A DNA stretch of 64,000 bases from Thalassotalea sp. HSM 43 (GCF_004752005.1 NZ_CP038493.1:1822302-1886301); one strand, 5' to 3'; shown: positions 29,309 through 38,926, counted from the stretch's first letter. Notes: generated by a model from the sequence alone, not told the origin. Made by a program: numbers and translations.

Positions 29309-29351
29309 CAAGAAAAAATAAACCCCCCGGTTCTTATCGAAGCGGGGGGTT
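29309..29351 (-). terminator. ilv attenuator terminator
   Basis: Read on the minus strand: AACCCCCCG (29351-29343), a 13-base loop and CGGGGGGTT (29329-29321), then TATTTTTTCTT. This is a strong intrinsic terminator placed 180 bases before ilvE and 20 bases after the leader peptide stop. An alternative pairing uses its 5' half: ACAA..CCCGC (29353-29342) with GCGGG..TTGT (29386-29374). That would form the antiterminator. Confidence 0.88.
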
Positions 29352-29370
29352 GTAACATCGGCAAACCGAA

Positions 29371-29445
29371 TCAACAACGCACCCGCGTGTGGAGAATAAT
29401 CACCACGCGAATTAGTTTAATCAGTTCAAGTTTGCTAAATTTCAT
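29371..29445 (-). CDS. ilvL: ilv operon leader peptide (attenuation)
   Basis: A 24-codon ORF: ATG at 29445, TGA ending at 29371. It encodes MKFSKLELIKLIRVVII and then LHTRVRC. Eleven of 24 residues are branched-chain (4 Leu, 4 Ile, 3 Val), and codons 11-18 read Leu-Ile-Arg-Val-Val-Ile-Ile-Leu. Within and just after it lie mutually exclusive stems: CGCGTG (29409-29404) with CACGCG (29389-29384), or GCGGG (29386-29382) with the terminator's 5' arm. Known model: scarce charged Leu/Ile/Val tRNAs stall the ribosome here and allow the antiterminator. It is too short for ordinary ORF calling. Confidence 0.9.
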   Translation of the reverse strand: MKFSKLELIKLIRVVIILHTRVRC

Positions 29446-29524
29446 ACCAGTTTCTTTTATTTTCGTTTTAAGTAACGACAAAGCAAAAATCGCCATTAAT
29501 GCCCTGTCAGTAACGATTCATTAA

Positions 29525-29553
29525 TATTTAGCATAGCTGATTCTGCGATACAA
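29525..29553 (-). promoter_or_regulatory. Candidate promoter of the ilv leader transcript
   Basis: On the minus strand TTGTAT (29553-29548), 17-base spacer, TAAATA (29530-29525). This would start RNA near 29518, about 72 bases before the leader ATG. Both hexamers are imperfect. The rest of 29129-29691 holds the attenuator and an unremarkable AT-rich region before comM. Confidence 0.4.
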
Positions 29554-29691
29554 GATATTTTTTATAACTATTTAAAACCATTAAAAGCGAATAGTTATGC
29601 ATGCAATTCAACTCAAAATTCAATTTTACAGTTATCACCATTGCCAACTAGACTTAATAGTGTAGGGAAAACATCTTGATAAGGACATCAA

Positions 29692-31230
29692 ATGAGTTTA
29701 GCCAGTATTTACAGTCGTGCCCGTATTGGTCTCGACGCACCGCAAGTATGTATTGAAATTCACCTCAGCAATGGCTTACCGGCATTTCACATGGTCGGCA
29801 TGGCAGAGACCTCGGTAAAAGAAGCGAAAAACCGAGTACGCAGTGCCATCATCAATTGTGGCTTTGAGTTTCCACAAAAGAAAATCGTCGTCAACCTCGC
29901 GCCGGCAGACTTACCAAAAGACGGCGGCCATTTTGATTTGCCAATCGCCGTCGGTATCCTAGTCGCATCGCAGCAATTGCCAAAAAACCAAATCGACGAT
30001 TATGAGTTTGCCGGTGAACTGGCACTGAATGGTCAATTACGAAAAATCGTTGGCGATATTCCTATGGCAATGGCGGTGAGAGAGGCTAACCGGCAATTGT
30101 TTTTGCCAAAAGCCAACGCCGCGCAAGCCAGTCGAGTTGACGGTGTGGCGATCATCGCCCTGCAGCGCCTTGATCAGTTATTCGCGCATTTTAGTGGTCA
30201 GCAACGGTTACCATTGCATCAGCAAGCCGAAGATGCCGCTGCTCAACAAGTCCTCAAACCACCATGCCACTCTGCCGATATGCAAGATGTCATCGGCCAA
30301 CCGCTTGCCAAACGCGCACTCGAGCTTGCTGCTGCCGGCTCACACAACCTGTTGTTTATCGGCCCACCGGGCACCGGTAAAACCATGTTGGCATCACGTC
30401 TACCTGGCATATTGCCCGCCATGTCCGATGAAGAATCACTACAAGCGGCGGCAATTCAATCGATTTGCAGCGATGATTTTGATACCAGCCGATGGCATAT
30501 TCGGCCATTTCGCGCGCCGCACCATACCGCGTCATCAGCAGCCTTGGTTGGCGGCGGTTCAACGCCGATGCCCGGTGAAATATCCTTAGCCCACAACGGC
30601 ATTTTGTTTCTCGATGAACTGCCTGAGTACGATCGCAAGGTGCTTGATGTATTGCGCGAGCCAATGGAGTCTGGCGAAGTGACTATTTCCAGAGCGTTAC
30701 ACAAAACCACCTACCCGGCTCAGTTTCAATTGGTGGCGGCAATGAATCCCAGCCCAACCGGTTTTTACAGCGATCGACGCAGCACCCCTGAGCAAATATT
30801 ACGCTACCTCAACAAACTGTCCGGGCCGTTTTTAGACCGTATTGATATTCAGCTAGAAGTGGCTCGTCTACCCAAAGGCGCTTGGAATCAAGCCAATGGC
30901 AATGAAGAGAGTAGTGAGATTATTCGCCAACGTGTGGTCGCCTGTCGCCAGCGGCAATTAACACGCCAAGGCAAAGCCAATGCCCACCTAACCAGCCCAC
31001 AGCTAAAGCGTTACTGTCGATTGGTCGATGACGATGCTGAGTTTCTTGATTTGGCGATGGAAAAACTCGGTCTGTCGACCAGAGCACATCACAAAATTCT
31101 AAAAATTGCCCGTACCATTGCCGATCTTAAACAACAAACCGAGATACATCGCGCCGATTTAGTCGAAGCGTTAAGCTATCGAGCCATGGACCGGCTGATA
31201 CGTCATTTGACCGAAAGTGTTGGCCCTTAA
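29692..31230 (+). CDS. comM: ComM/YifB Mg-chelatase-like AAA+ ATPase
   Basis: A 512-residue protein. Seen: N-terminal Lon-protease-like fold region (SLASIYSRARIGLDAP.. and VNLAPADLPKDGGHFDLPIAVGIL, each a family signature), Walker A GPPGTGKTMLASRLPGILP at about 223, FRAPHHTASSAALVGGG, Walker B ILFLDELPEY and a C-terminal Mg-chelatase domain ending SYRAMDRL. Known: ComM is a hexameric branch-migration helicase that helps integrate DNA taken up by transformation. AAGGA precedes the ATG. It is divergent from the ilv leader and converges on ilvY with a 4-base overlap. yifB also neighbours the ilv genes in E. coli. Confidence 0.95.
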   Translation: MSLASIYSRARIGLDAPQVCIEIHLSNGLPAFHMVGMAETSVKEAKNRVRSAIINCGFEFPQKKIVVNLAPADLPKDGGHFDLPIAVGILVASQQLPKNQIDDYEFAGELALNGQLRKIVGDIPMAMAVREANRQLFLPKANAAQASRVDGVAIIALQRLDQLFAHFSGQQRLPLHQQAEDAAAQQVLKPPCHSADMQDVIGQPLAKRALELAAAGSHNLLFIGPPGTGKTMLASRLPGILPAMSDEESLQAAAIQSICSDDFDTSRWHIRPFRAPHHTASSAALVGGGSTPMPGEISLAHNGILFLDELPEYDRKVLDVLREPMESGEVTISRALHKTTYPAQFQLVAAMNPSPTGFYSDRRSTPEQILRYLNKLSGPFLDRIDIQLEVARLPKGAWNQANGNEESSEIIRQRVVACRQRQLTRQGKANAHLTSPQLKRYCRLVDDDAEFLDLAMEKLGLSTRAHHKILKIARTIADLKQQTEIHRADLVEALSYRAMDRLIRHLTESVGP

Positions 31231-32117
31231 TCCGCAGTGTTGTTTTGCAACGATTGATAAAATGCTGCTATCAAGGGTTCGCTGCGACGCTTTTGCTGAC
31301 AACAAAGTCCAAGCACAAATGGCGCAATAGCGACATCACTGGCTAACGAGCGAATGCGCTCTTTAACTGGGCTGTTGTCAATTACCACCTGTGGCGCGAT
31401 ACCAATACCACAGCCAAGCGCCACCATAGATACCAAGGCTTCATGGCCGGATACCGTGGCGTAGACCTGTGGTTTACTGACCCCATGCGCCTTTAAAAAT
31501 CGCTCAAAGCGTTGTCGTGCAGGGCCGTGATCGGGAAAAATAATCGGTAACTGTTGCCATTGCCCGCCGTCATCGAGTTGCCGTGTTATCTGACAATCTA
31601 TGGTGGGTGCGATCAGCGTTAGTGGGATATGTGCTAAGTCTTGAAAGCACACCGCGTCGGATTGTTTATCATCCTGCGCGGCAATGGCAAGATCGGCTTG
31701 CCCCTGCAACACCTTGTCTATGGCGTCATTGGCATTACCGGTTTGCAGCATGATTTCCACTTTCGGATGTTGGCGACGAAAACCATCAAGCATGCCAGGC
31801 AAATGCGAATAGGCCGCGGTCACCGAGCAATAAATGGTTAATCTACCGCTTAATTCGTGCTGGTCTTTGGCTAACGCCAATGCAAATTGTTGCCACTGAG
31901 CCAATTGGGCCTTGGCAAAGTCACGAAACTTTTCACCGGCATCAGTCAATATGACGCTGCGATTATCACGAATCAGCAAGCGTAAACCAATGTCATCTTC
32001 AATACGCTGAATCATCCGCGACAAGGTTGACGGACTGACATGATGTGCCTGTGCCGTTTGGCCAAAATGCAACGAATCACACAAGTGCACGTATACTTGT
32101 AATAACTTTTTATCCAC
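31227..32117 (-). CDS. ilvY: HTH-type activator IlvY (LysR family)
   Basis: A 296-residue LysR-type regulator. Seen: an N-terminal winged helix with HVSPSTLSRMIQRIEDDIGLRLLIRDNRSV (split here), then a periplasmic-binding-like effector domain with YCSVTAAYSHLPGMLDGFR and VSMVALGCGIGIAPQVVIDNSP, both matching E. coli IlvY. The start is a GTG at 32117 (codons for DKKLLQVYVHLCDS follow). Known: it activates divergent ilvC when acetolactate or acetohydroxybutyrate accumulates. The divergent ilvC gene makes the assignment firm. Confidence 0.94.
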   Translation of the reverse strand: MDKKLLQVYVHLCDSLHFGQTAQAHHVSPSTLSRMIQRIEDDIGLRLLIRDNRSVILTDAGEKFRDFAKAQLAQWQQFALALAKDQHELSGRLTIYCSVTAAYSHLPGMLDGFRRQHPKVEIMLQTGNANDAIDKVLQGQADLAIAAQDDKQSDAVCFQDLAHIPLTLIAPTIDCQITRQLDDGGQWQQLPIIFPDHGPARQRFERFLKAHGVSKPQVYATVSGHEALVSMVALGCGIGIAPQVVIDNSPVKERIRSLASDVAIAPFVLGLCCQQKRRSEPLIAAFYQSLQNNTAD

Positions 32118-32142
32118 AGCCAGCCCTTAAAAACCAACATTA

Positions 32143-32157
32143 TTTCACATAATGAAA
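32143..32157. promoter_or_regulatory. Candidate IlvY operator
   Basis: TTTCA-N5-TGAAA, an inverted repeat of the T-N11-A type used by LysR regulators. It lies between the divergent ilvY and ilvC genes, 26 bases upstream of the ilvY start. Binding is inferred from position and symmetry only. Confidence 0.4.
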
Positions 32158-32249
32158 CATAGTAGTGCAAATATATCATTTTAAGCAACACATGTTTTAG
32201 GCTAAGGTTATGGCTCATCCTAAAATCTGCCACCTTAATGGAGTCCGTT

Positions 32250-33734
32250 ATGGCAAATTATTTCAATACCCTAAGCTTGCGCGATCAACTTGAACAGTTG
32301 GGCAAGTGTCGTTTTATGAAACGCGAAGAATTCAGCGATGGCTGCAACTTCATCAAAGACTGGAACATCGTCATTGTTGGCTGTGGTGCACAAGGTCTGA
32401 ATCAGGGTCTGAATATGCGTGACTCTGGATTGAACATCTCTTATGCATTGCGCGAAGCAGCGATCAGCGAGAAACGTCAATCTTGGCAGTGGGCTACTGA
32501 AAACGGTTTTACCGTTGGTACTTATGAGCAGTTGATTCCAGCGGCAGACCTAGTGCTTAACCTTACCCCAGATAAGCAACACAGTAATGTCGTAACGGCG
32601 GTTATGCCTCTGATGAAGCAAGGCGCAACCCTGTCTTACTCACACGGTTTTAATATCGTTGAGGAAGGTATGCAGGTTCGTGAAGACATTACAGTTGTCA
32701 TGGTCGCACCAAAATGCCCAGGTACTGAGGTACGTGAAGAATACAAACGTGGTTTTGGTGTGCCAACCTTAATCGCTGTTCATCCTGAAAATGATCCAAA
32801 AGGCGATGGCTTAGCAATTGCCAAAGCATACGCAAGCGCCACCGGTGGTGACCGTGCGGGTGTATTAGAGTCGTCTTTTATTGCCGAAGTTAAATCAGAC
32901 TTGATGGGTGAGCAAACCATTTTATGTGGCATGTTGCAAACCGGTGCCATCCTCGCTCATGAAAAAATGATCAGTGACGGCTTAGACAGCGCCTACGCGG
33001 CAAAACTTATCCAGTATGGCTGGGAAACAGTAACCGAAGGCCTGAAGCACGGTGGCATCACCAATATGATGGATCGCTTGTCGAATCCAGCAAAAATCCG
33101 TGCCTTTGATATGGCTGAACAATTGAAAGTGATTTTGCGTCCGTTGTTTAACAAGCATATGGATGACATTATCGATGGTCACTTTTCGCAAACCATGATG
33201 GCCGACTGGAACAACAATGATGACAACTTGTTGACCTGGCGAGAAGGCACAGCCAATACCAGTTTTGAACAAGCTGCCGCAAGCGATGCCGAGATCAGTG
33301 AACAAGAATTCTATGACAAAGGCATTTATCTGGTTGCTATGGTCAAAGCCGGTGTCGAATTGGCATTTGAAACCATGTGTGCTGCCGGTATTATCGAAGA
33401 GTCAGCCTATTATGAATCACTGCATGAAACGCCATTGATTGCCAACTGTATTGCCCGTAAGAAGTTGTACGAGATGAATGTTGTTATCTCCGATACTGCG
33501 GAATATGGTAACTACTTATTCTCGCATGCGGCAGTGCCTATGTTGAAAGACTTCGTTGCCGATTTAACGGCCGAAGATATTGGCTCAGGCTTGGCGTCAG
33601 CATCAAACGGTGTCGATAACGTGCGTCTAATTGAAGTCAATGAAGCGATTCGTAACCACCCGGTCGAAGTGGTTGGTAAACAACTGCGCGGCTATATGAC
33701 CGATATGAAACGTATCGTCGAAAGCGAACAATAG
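32250..33734 (+). CDS. ilvC: Ketol-acid reductoisomerase, class II (IlvC)
   Basis: A 494-residue NADPH enzyme that isomerises and reduces acetolactate or acetohydroxybutyrate. Seen: [20 protein letters not shown], the Rossmann motif [35 protein letters not shown], and C-terminal [13 protein letters not shown] and [10 protein letters not shown]. The length shows the long class II form found in enteric bacteria and relatives. The start at 32250 is used rather than 32238 because GGAG sits at 32240-32243 and MANYFNTL is the conserved N-terminus. Probably activated by IlvY. Confidence 0.97.
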   Translation: MANYFNTLSLRDQLEQLGKCRFMKREEFSDGCNFIKDWNIVIVGCGAQGLNQGLNMRDSGLNISYALREAAISEKRQSWQWATENGFTVGTYEQLIPAADLVLNLTPDKQHSNVVTAVMPLMKQGATLSYSHGFNIVEEGMQVREDITVVMVAPKCPGTEVREEYKRGFGVPTLIAVHPENDPKGDGLAIAKAYASATGGDRAGVLESSFIAEVKSDLMGEQTILCGMLQTGAILAHEKMISDGLDSAYAAKLIQYGWETVTEGLKHGGITNMMDRLSNPAKIRAFDMAEQLKVILRPLFNKHMDDIIDGHFSQTMMADWNNNDDNLLTWREGTANTSFEQAAASDAEISEQEFYDKGIYLVAMVKAGVELAFETMCAAGIIEESAYYESLHETPLIANCIARKKLYEMNVVISDTAEYGNYLFSHAAVPMLKDFVADLTAEDIGSGLASASNGVDNVRLIEVNEAIRNHPVEVVGKQLRGYMTDMKRIVESEQ

Positions 33735-33783
33735 TCTTATACTTAACACTGTCGCAACAAGACAGTCGCAAGCACTGAAAATA

Positions 33784-33808
33784 AACGTCGGCATTGCCGG
33801 CGTTTTTT
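33784..33808 (+). terminator. Terminator after ilvC
   Basis: AACGTCGGC (33784-33792) pairs with GCCGGCGTT (33796-33804) with one G-U pair and an ATT loop, followed by a T-run. It lies 50 bases after the ilvC stop. Confidence 0.88.
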
Positions 33809-33869
33809 TGTTTGTGTGGATGCAAAAATTGCGTAAAATGGCGAAAAATTTAACAGCGAAAACATTATC

Positions 33870-34946
33870 ATGAATCAAAGCAGCAATAAGATACTGGTTA
33901 TCAATACCGGCGGTACCATCACCATGGCGGCAAAAGCCAGTGGTGAACTGCAGGCTTCCAAAGGGGAAGTATTGGTTGAGCTTATTGAAGATTTGACCAG
34001 TGATTTATGTTCAAAAATTGAAGTAAAGCCATTGCAACTTAGCAATGGTGAGGTGATTGGCACCAGCGACTCCAGTGAAATTGGCCCAACCCATTATGAC
34101 GCCATGGCGGCGATGATCATTCGTGAGAATGATGACTACGATGGTTTCGTTATTTTGCATGGCACCGATACCATGAGCTATACCGCCTCGGCATTATCGT
34201 TTGCCTTGGCGCAAAACAACAAACCTGTGGTGATCACCGGGGCGCAAGTGCCACTTAGCAAGCCAGGCAGTGACGGTTTACAAAACCTGCGCCTAGCCCT
34301 GTTTGTTGCCGACCAAGCCGGAAAGTCTTTACCGCAATTAACCGAAGTGATGATTTGTTTTGCGGGCCAGTTATTTCGCGGTAATCGTTCGCGCAAATCC
34401 AGCACCCGCTCGGCGATTGGCTTTAGCACCCCGAACGCACAAATCCTTGGTGAACTGTTTCCAGTACCAACCATTTTTGCCGAACAGTTGCGTCGCCAGC
34501 CAAACAGTTATCCGCCATTAAACAGCGACTCACTCGGGTTTAGCGACAAAGTATTGAGCATTAATCTTAGCCCAGGTTTTAGCGGTGAAATGCTGTTAAA
34601 GATCATTGAAGGCAGTGATATTGAAGGCTTGGTGGTTCGCGTATTTGGTAGCGGTACTGCACCAAACAATTTTAATTTGGCCGAAGTGGTTCAAGAAGCG
34701 AAACAGCGTACTGGTGATCGCTTTAAGTGTGCGGTTATTGTTACCGATGTATACAATGGCAGCCTTGATATCATGCGTTATGCCGCCGGTAAAAACCTAC
34801 GTAGCGAGTATATTATTGATGGCCGAGATATGACCCCTGAAGCGGCGACGACGAAGCTGATGTGGGTATTGGGCTCCGCAGAGCGTAAGAAGCAATTGGT
34901 GAAAATACTCGGTACGGCAATCTGCGGCGAGATGAGTGGTCAATAA
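33870..34946 (+). CDS. ansA: L-asparaginase, type I-like
   Basis: A 358-residue asparaginase/glutaminase-fold enzyme that hydrolyses asparagine to aspartate and ammonia. Seen: active-site motif I INTGGTITM near residue 12 and motif II FVILHGTDTMSYTA, then ITGAQVPLSKPGSDGLQNL. No signal peptide, so it is cytoplasmic, which fits type I (AnsA-like); it is slightly longer than E. coli AnsA. It stands alone between the ilvC terminator and the convergent proA. Substrate preference between Asn and Gln is not decided by sequence. Confidence 0.9.
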   Translation: MNQSSNKILVINTGGTITMAAKASGELQASKGEVLVELIEDLTSDLCSKIEVKPLQLSNGEVIGTSDSSEIGPTHYDAMAAMIIRENDDYDGFVILHGTDTMSYTASALSFALAQNNKPVVITGAQVPLSKPGSDGLQNLRLALFVADQAGKSLPQLTEVMICFAGQLFRGNRSRKSSTRSAIGFSTPNAQILGELFPVPTIFAEQLRRQPNSYPPLNSDSLGFSDKVLSINLSPGFSGEMLLKIIEGSDIEGLVVRVFGSGTAPNNFNLAEVVQEAKQRTGDRFKCAVIVTDVYNGSLDIMRYAAGKNLRSEYIIDGRDMTPEAATTKLMWVLGSAERKKQLVKILGTAICGEMSGQ

Positions 34947-35002
34947 CAACCACTCATTAATATTCGCCTCAGATATAAGCTAGGTATATAAAGCACGCTA
35001 GA

Positions 35003-36256
35003 TTACGGTCGTACCTGACCATCGCCTAAAACCACAAACTTTTGTGTGGTCAATGCTTGTAATCCCATTGGCCCATAAGCATGTAATTTACTGGTGGAAA
35101 TACCAATCTCAGAGCCCAATCCAAGCTCACCGCCATCGGAAAAACGCGATGAGGCATTAACCATCACCACCGAAGAATTTACCGCACTAACAAAGGCATT
35201 AGTGCGAGAATAATCTTGGCTAACAATCACCTCAGTATGATCCGATGAAAAACGCTCAATGTGAGCAATTGCCGCAGCAAAACTATCTACCTGTTTAACC
35301 GCCACTTCTTGCGCTAAATACTCTGCGGCATAGTCGGCGTCACTGGCAAGGCTGGCATGCTGAAAATAATCGATACTGTCAGCACAGGCGTGCACACTGA
35401 CCGCAAACGGTTTTAACGCCGTATTGGCAAGGGGCAGAAACTCAGCGGCGATATCTTTATGAACCAACACCGTTTCAATGGCATTACAGGCGCTAGGTCG
35501 TTGGGTTTTGCCATTAACGAGAATATTAACCGCTTTATCCAAGTCGGCGTATTTATCAATGTATAGGTGGCAAACCCCTTTAAAATGTTGAATCACCGGG
35601 ATGCGCGAGTTGTCGCTGACAAAACGAATTAAGCCTTCGCCGCCGCGCGGGATCACCAAATCGATGTACTGATTTAAGGTCAACATCTCATTGATCACTT
35701 GTCGCGATGGATCAGGAATGACGGTGGCAATGTCCGCGCTTAATTGACACTGTTGTAAGCTTTGATGCAACAATTCGGCGATGGCCAAATTCGAGTGCAA
35801 TGCCTCAGAGCCACCACGCAGAATCACCGCGTTACCAGATTTTATGCACAACGCCGCCGCCTCAGCGGTGACATTAGGGCGAGCTTCATAGATCATCGCC
35901 ACCACGCCTAATGGAATACGCATTTTGCTTACTTCGATACCATTTGGGCGCCTGGTGACCGCCGACTTATTGCCGACGGGATCGGCCAAATTAACGATAT
36001 CGATAATCGCCGCGCGAATACCGTCGATGCGCTCGTTGGTTAACAACAAACGATCTAACATTGCCTCGGATAAGCCTTTACTGCGCCCTGCGGCAATGTC
36101 TTTGCCGTTCGCATCAAGTATTTTGCCTTTGTTGGCAGCAATGGTATCGGCCATCAAGGTTAACAATTGGTTTTTCCGGTCTGTGCTGAGTTTAGCAATC
36201 TGTAATGAGGCTAAACGAGCCTGTTGAGCTGCTTGCTCAATATTAAAATCTGTCAT
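35003..36256 (-). CDS. proA: Gamma-glutamyl phosphate reductase ProA
   Basis: A 417-residue aldehyde-dehydrogenase-fold enzyme, second step of proline synthesis: NADPH reduction of glutamyl-5-phosphate to the semialdehyde. Seen: RIPLGVVAMIYEARPNVT, KSGNAVILRGGSEA, the catalytic Cys in GKTQRPSACNAIET, and C-terminal SSRFSDGGELGLGSEIGISTSK (split here). The proB gene lies just upstream with a 2-base gap, so the two are co-translated. Confidence 0.97.
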   Translation of the reverse strand: MTDFNIEQAAQQARLASLQIAKLSTDRKNQLLTLMADTIAANKGKILDANGKDIAAGRSKGLSEAMLDRLLLTNERIDGIRAAIIDIVNLADPVGNKSAVTRRPNGIEVSKMRIPLGVVAMIYEARPNVTAEAAALCIKSGNAVILRGGSEALHSNLAIAELLHQSLQQCQLSADIATVIPDPSRQVINEMLTLNQYIDLVIPRGGEGLIRFVSDNSRIPVIQHFKGVCHLYIDKYADLDKAVNILVNGKTQRPSACNAIETVLVHKDIAAEFLPLANTALKPFAVSVHACADSIDYFQHASLASDADYAAEYLAQEVAVKQVDSFAAAIAHIERFSSDHTEVIVSQDYSRTNAFVSAVNSSVVMVNASSRFSDGGELGLGSEIGISTSKLHAYGPMGLQALTTQKFVVLGDGQVRP

Positions 36257-36258
36257 GC

Positions 36259-37371
36259 TTAGTCCTCTTCTACTTCTTCAACCAATAGCACCATATCGTC
36301 ACGATGTATCACTTCAACCGATGGGCAAAACCCTAATATTTCAACGATTTGCGCTGAGTTTTTACCCATAATGCGTTGCAGTTCGTTACTGCTGTATTGG
36401 ACAATGCCTTTGGCTAATATGCGTGTGCCACAATGCGCCGTGATGTTGACCGTTTCACCTTTGATAAAATCCCCGTAAATCTCCTTGATACCACTGGCGA
36501 GCAATGAGGCGCCACGTTCAAGCAAGGCGGTTATCGCCCCTTTGTCGATAACAACGGAACCCTGACTGAGCAAGGTATGTTTAAGCCAGTGCTTTTTCGC
36601 TTTCTTCAAGCTGCGGTTGGCAACAAAATGGGTACCGGGATTTTGCGCCGCTAAAAACGCTTTAAAACTGTCACTGTCAGAGCCATTAATGATGTAGGTA
36701 TGAATACCGTGTTCACAGGCTTTTTGTGCCGCTTCAATTTTGGTGCGCATACCGCCAGTAGCAAGGTGATTACGTGTGCCGCCAGCCATGGCAAATACCG
36801 CATCATCGATATGGTCAATTTGACTGATCAATTGCGCCTCTTTATTGCTGCGTGGATCGGCATCATAAACGCCATTAACATCACTTAAAATCAATAACGC
36901 GTCGGCATCACACACCATAGCAACCAAGGCCGCTAAATTATCATTATCGCCTACTTTCAGCTCTTGTGTGGCGACGGTGTCATTTTCATTGACGATAGGC
37001 AGGATGTTATTTTCCAGCAACAAACGCAGGGTATTCTTAATATTGATATAACGCGCACGGTCTTTTAGATCGCCATGAGTGATCAACAACTGTGAACATG
37101 GCCCGTCAAAAAATCGCTGCCACTGCGCCATCAATTGTGACTGACCAACCGATGCCATCGCTTGTTTTGCGGCAATCGAAGGATTGGCACTGCCGTGGGC
37201 AATATGGATACGCCCTGCTGCCACTGCGCCAGACGATACCAACACTACTTCAATACCTTGCTGCTGAAATTCACGAATAAACTGGGCAATGGGCAGCATA
37301 TGGCGAGAATTACAACCCTTGCCATCTGGTGCGATTAACGCACTTCCCACTTTTACCACCACCCGCTTCAT
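36259..37371 (-). CDS. proB: Glutamate 5-kinase ProB
   Basis: A 370-residue amino-acid kinase that starts proline synthesis by phosphorylating glutamate. Seen: VVVKVGSALI, VSSGAVAAGR, IPIVNENDTVAT, GGMRTKIEAAQKA and a C-terminal PUA domain (about 275-365), as in E. coli ProB. Known: it is feedback-inhibited by proline. First gene of proBA. Confidence 0.96.
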   Translation of the reverse strand: MKRVVVKVGSALIAPDGKGCNSRHMLPIAQFIREFQQQGIEVVLVSSGAVAAGRIHIAHGSANPSIAAKQAMASVGQSQLMAQWQRFFDGPCSQLLITHGDLKDRARYINIKNTLRLLLENNILPIVNENDTVATQELKVGDNDNLAALVAMVCDADALLILSDVNGVYDADPRSNKEAQLISQIDHIDDAVFAMAGGTRNHLATGGMRTKIEAAQKACEHGIHTYIINGSDSDSFKAFLAAQNPGTHFVANRSLKKAKKHWLKHTLLSQGSVVIDKGAITALLERGASLLASGIKEIYGDFIKGETVNITAHCGTRILAKGIVQYSSNELQRIMGKNSAQIVEILGFCPSVEVIHRDDMVLLVEEVEED

Positions 37372-37675
37372 CTTTATGTCCTTAATTAGGTTATCTTGTT
37401 TTGACTCATGACTGATTGCGCCGAATATGGCGACAACCTTTTGACAACAACTTTATGGCAACGACAGATGCCGGATTCGCAATCGCTACCCGGCCAGGAT
37501 TGTTACCCACTCGCTATTACCTAAAGAAACCAGAAACCGTTCAATTAAGCAACAACCTTTTAGTAAACACTTATAATTACTTGTGTTTTCTTATTCCTTT
37601 CGTCTGAAAGTAAAGGTGTTGCCGTTTGCATGCGACAGAGTTAACCTATTGGAAAACGGCTAATAAACTAAAAAT
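37372..37675. other. 304-bp intergenic region between proB and the ybdG-like gene
   Basis: No ORF of note. A perfect -10 hexamer TATAAT lies at 37572-37577 on the plus strand, with GCAACA 17 bases upstream as a poor -35. It could serve the channel gene with a leader of about 90 bases. I see no hairpin or repeat here. Confidence 0.45.
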
Positions 37676-38926
37676 ATGTCTGAACTTATCCAACATTATC
37701 TATCGTTAACTGGCTTATCCGCCAGAATGGTTCCGTCTGTCTCCGCCGCAATTGGCTTTTTCTTGTTGCTCATGGTGTGCTGGTTCAGCTTTTATATCGC
37801 TAAAAACCAAGTATTGGCACTGGTACATCGCTTGGTCAGCAAAACCCGCAATGAATGGGATGACTTGCTGGTCGAGCACAGTGTGTTTAGTCGTTTTGCT
37901 TGGTTGGTTCCTCTGGTTATCATGCTTGGCGCCAGCGGCTTTTTTATTGGCGAAAATCCAAGGTTAATGTCGGCATTAGATTTGTTTGTCAAAGTGCTAA
38001 TCGCCATTCAGGTAGCCCGCTGTTTTAGCGCCATCCTCAATGTTATCTACAGCCTGTTTGAAGAACAAAGTAAAGAGAAGTATCTGCCGCTTAATGCCAC
38101 CATTCAATTAATGAAATTGGCGATATACATGGTCGCGGTGATCCTCGCTGTCTCCATCGCCATCGATAAATCGCCGGTCATACTGCTAAGTGGTTTAGGT
38201 GCATTAACCGCGGTATTGTTATTGGTGTTTCAAGACACCATCAAAGGCTTGGTTGCCAGTATTCAAATCTCTGCCAATCGCATGGTGGCGCCGGGTGATT
38301 GGATTTCAATGCCACAATATGGCGCCGACGGTGATGTTTTAGAAATTGCGCTGAATACCGTGAAGGTCAAAAACTGGGATAACACCATCACCACCATCCC
38401 AACCTACGCATTGATCAGCGAGTCGTTTAAAAACTGGCGTGGCATGACCAAATCTGGAGGCCGTCGCATAAAGCGCAGCATTCGCATCGATATGAACAGC
38501 ATCAGCTTTTGCAGTGATGAGCTGATCGACAAACTGTCGCAGTTTGAGTTTTTAAATCAATACCTGCAGTTAAAGCAAAACCAGATAAGTGAATATCATC
38601 AGCAAAAAGGCATTAACGATTTAAGCAACCCAAATAGCCGACGATTAACAAATATTGGCACATTTAGAGCCTATATCACCGAATATTTGCGTCATCATCC
38701 CAATGTTCACAACAACATGACCTGCATGGTTCGCCAACTTGAACCAACTGAGCTGGGTGTGGCATTGGAAGTGTATTTCTTCTCCAATGACATTGTCTGG
38801 GTAAATTATGAAAATTTACAGGCAGATATTTTTGACCATTTGATGGCCATCGCACCGCTATTTGAATTGCGACTGTTTCAAGCACCTACCGGTTTTGATT
38901 GGCATGACAGGCAAGCGAAAAGCTAA
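37676..38926 (+). CDS. ybdG: YbdG-type mechanosensitive channel (MscS family)
   Basis: A 416-residue inner-membrane protein. Seen: five hydrophobic segments, the last being the pore helix region GLGALTAVLLLVFQDTIKGLVASIQI, then the MscS beta domain with MVAPGDWISMPQYGADGDVLEIALNTVKVKNWDNTITTIPT (split here) and SFKNWRGM..SGGRRIKRSI. The YGADGDVLEI segment and SGGRRIKR insert are features of YbdG (MscM) rather than MscS or MscK. Known: E. coli YbdG gives miniature-conductance gating on hypo-osmotic shock. It is monocistronic, with a terminator 20 bases downstream. Confidence 0.92.
   Translation: MSELIQHYLSLTGLSARMVPSVSAAIGFFLLLMVCWFSFYIAKNQVLALVHRLVSKTRNEWDDLLVEHSVFSRFAWLVPLVIMLGASGFFIGENPRLMSALDLFVKVLIAIQVARCFSAILNVIYSLFEEQSKEKYLPLNATIQLMKLAIYMVAVILAVSIAIDKSPVILLSGLGALTAVLLLVFQDTIKGLVASIQISANRMVAPGDWISMPQYGADGDVLEIALNTVKVKNWDNTITTIPTYALISESFKNWRGMTKSGGRRIKRSIRIDMNSISFCSDELIDKLSQFEFLNQYLQLKQNQISEYHQQKGINDLSNPNSRRLTNIGTFRAYITEYLRHHPNVHNNMTCMVRQLEPTELGVALEVYFFSNDIVWVNYENLQADIFDHLMAIAPLFELRLFQAPTGFDWHDRQAKS

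Noticed and set aside
29273-29524. Plus-strand ORF of 83 codons opposite the ilv leader
   Set aside because: It runs antisense through the attenuator hairpin and leader peptide, has no ribosome site and no family likeness; the minus-strand reading explains the sequence.
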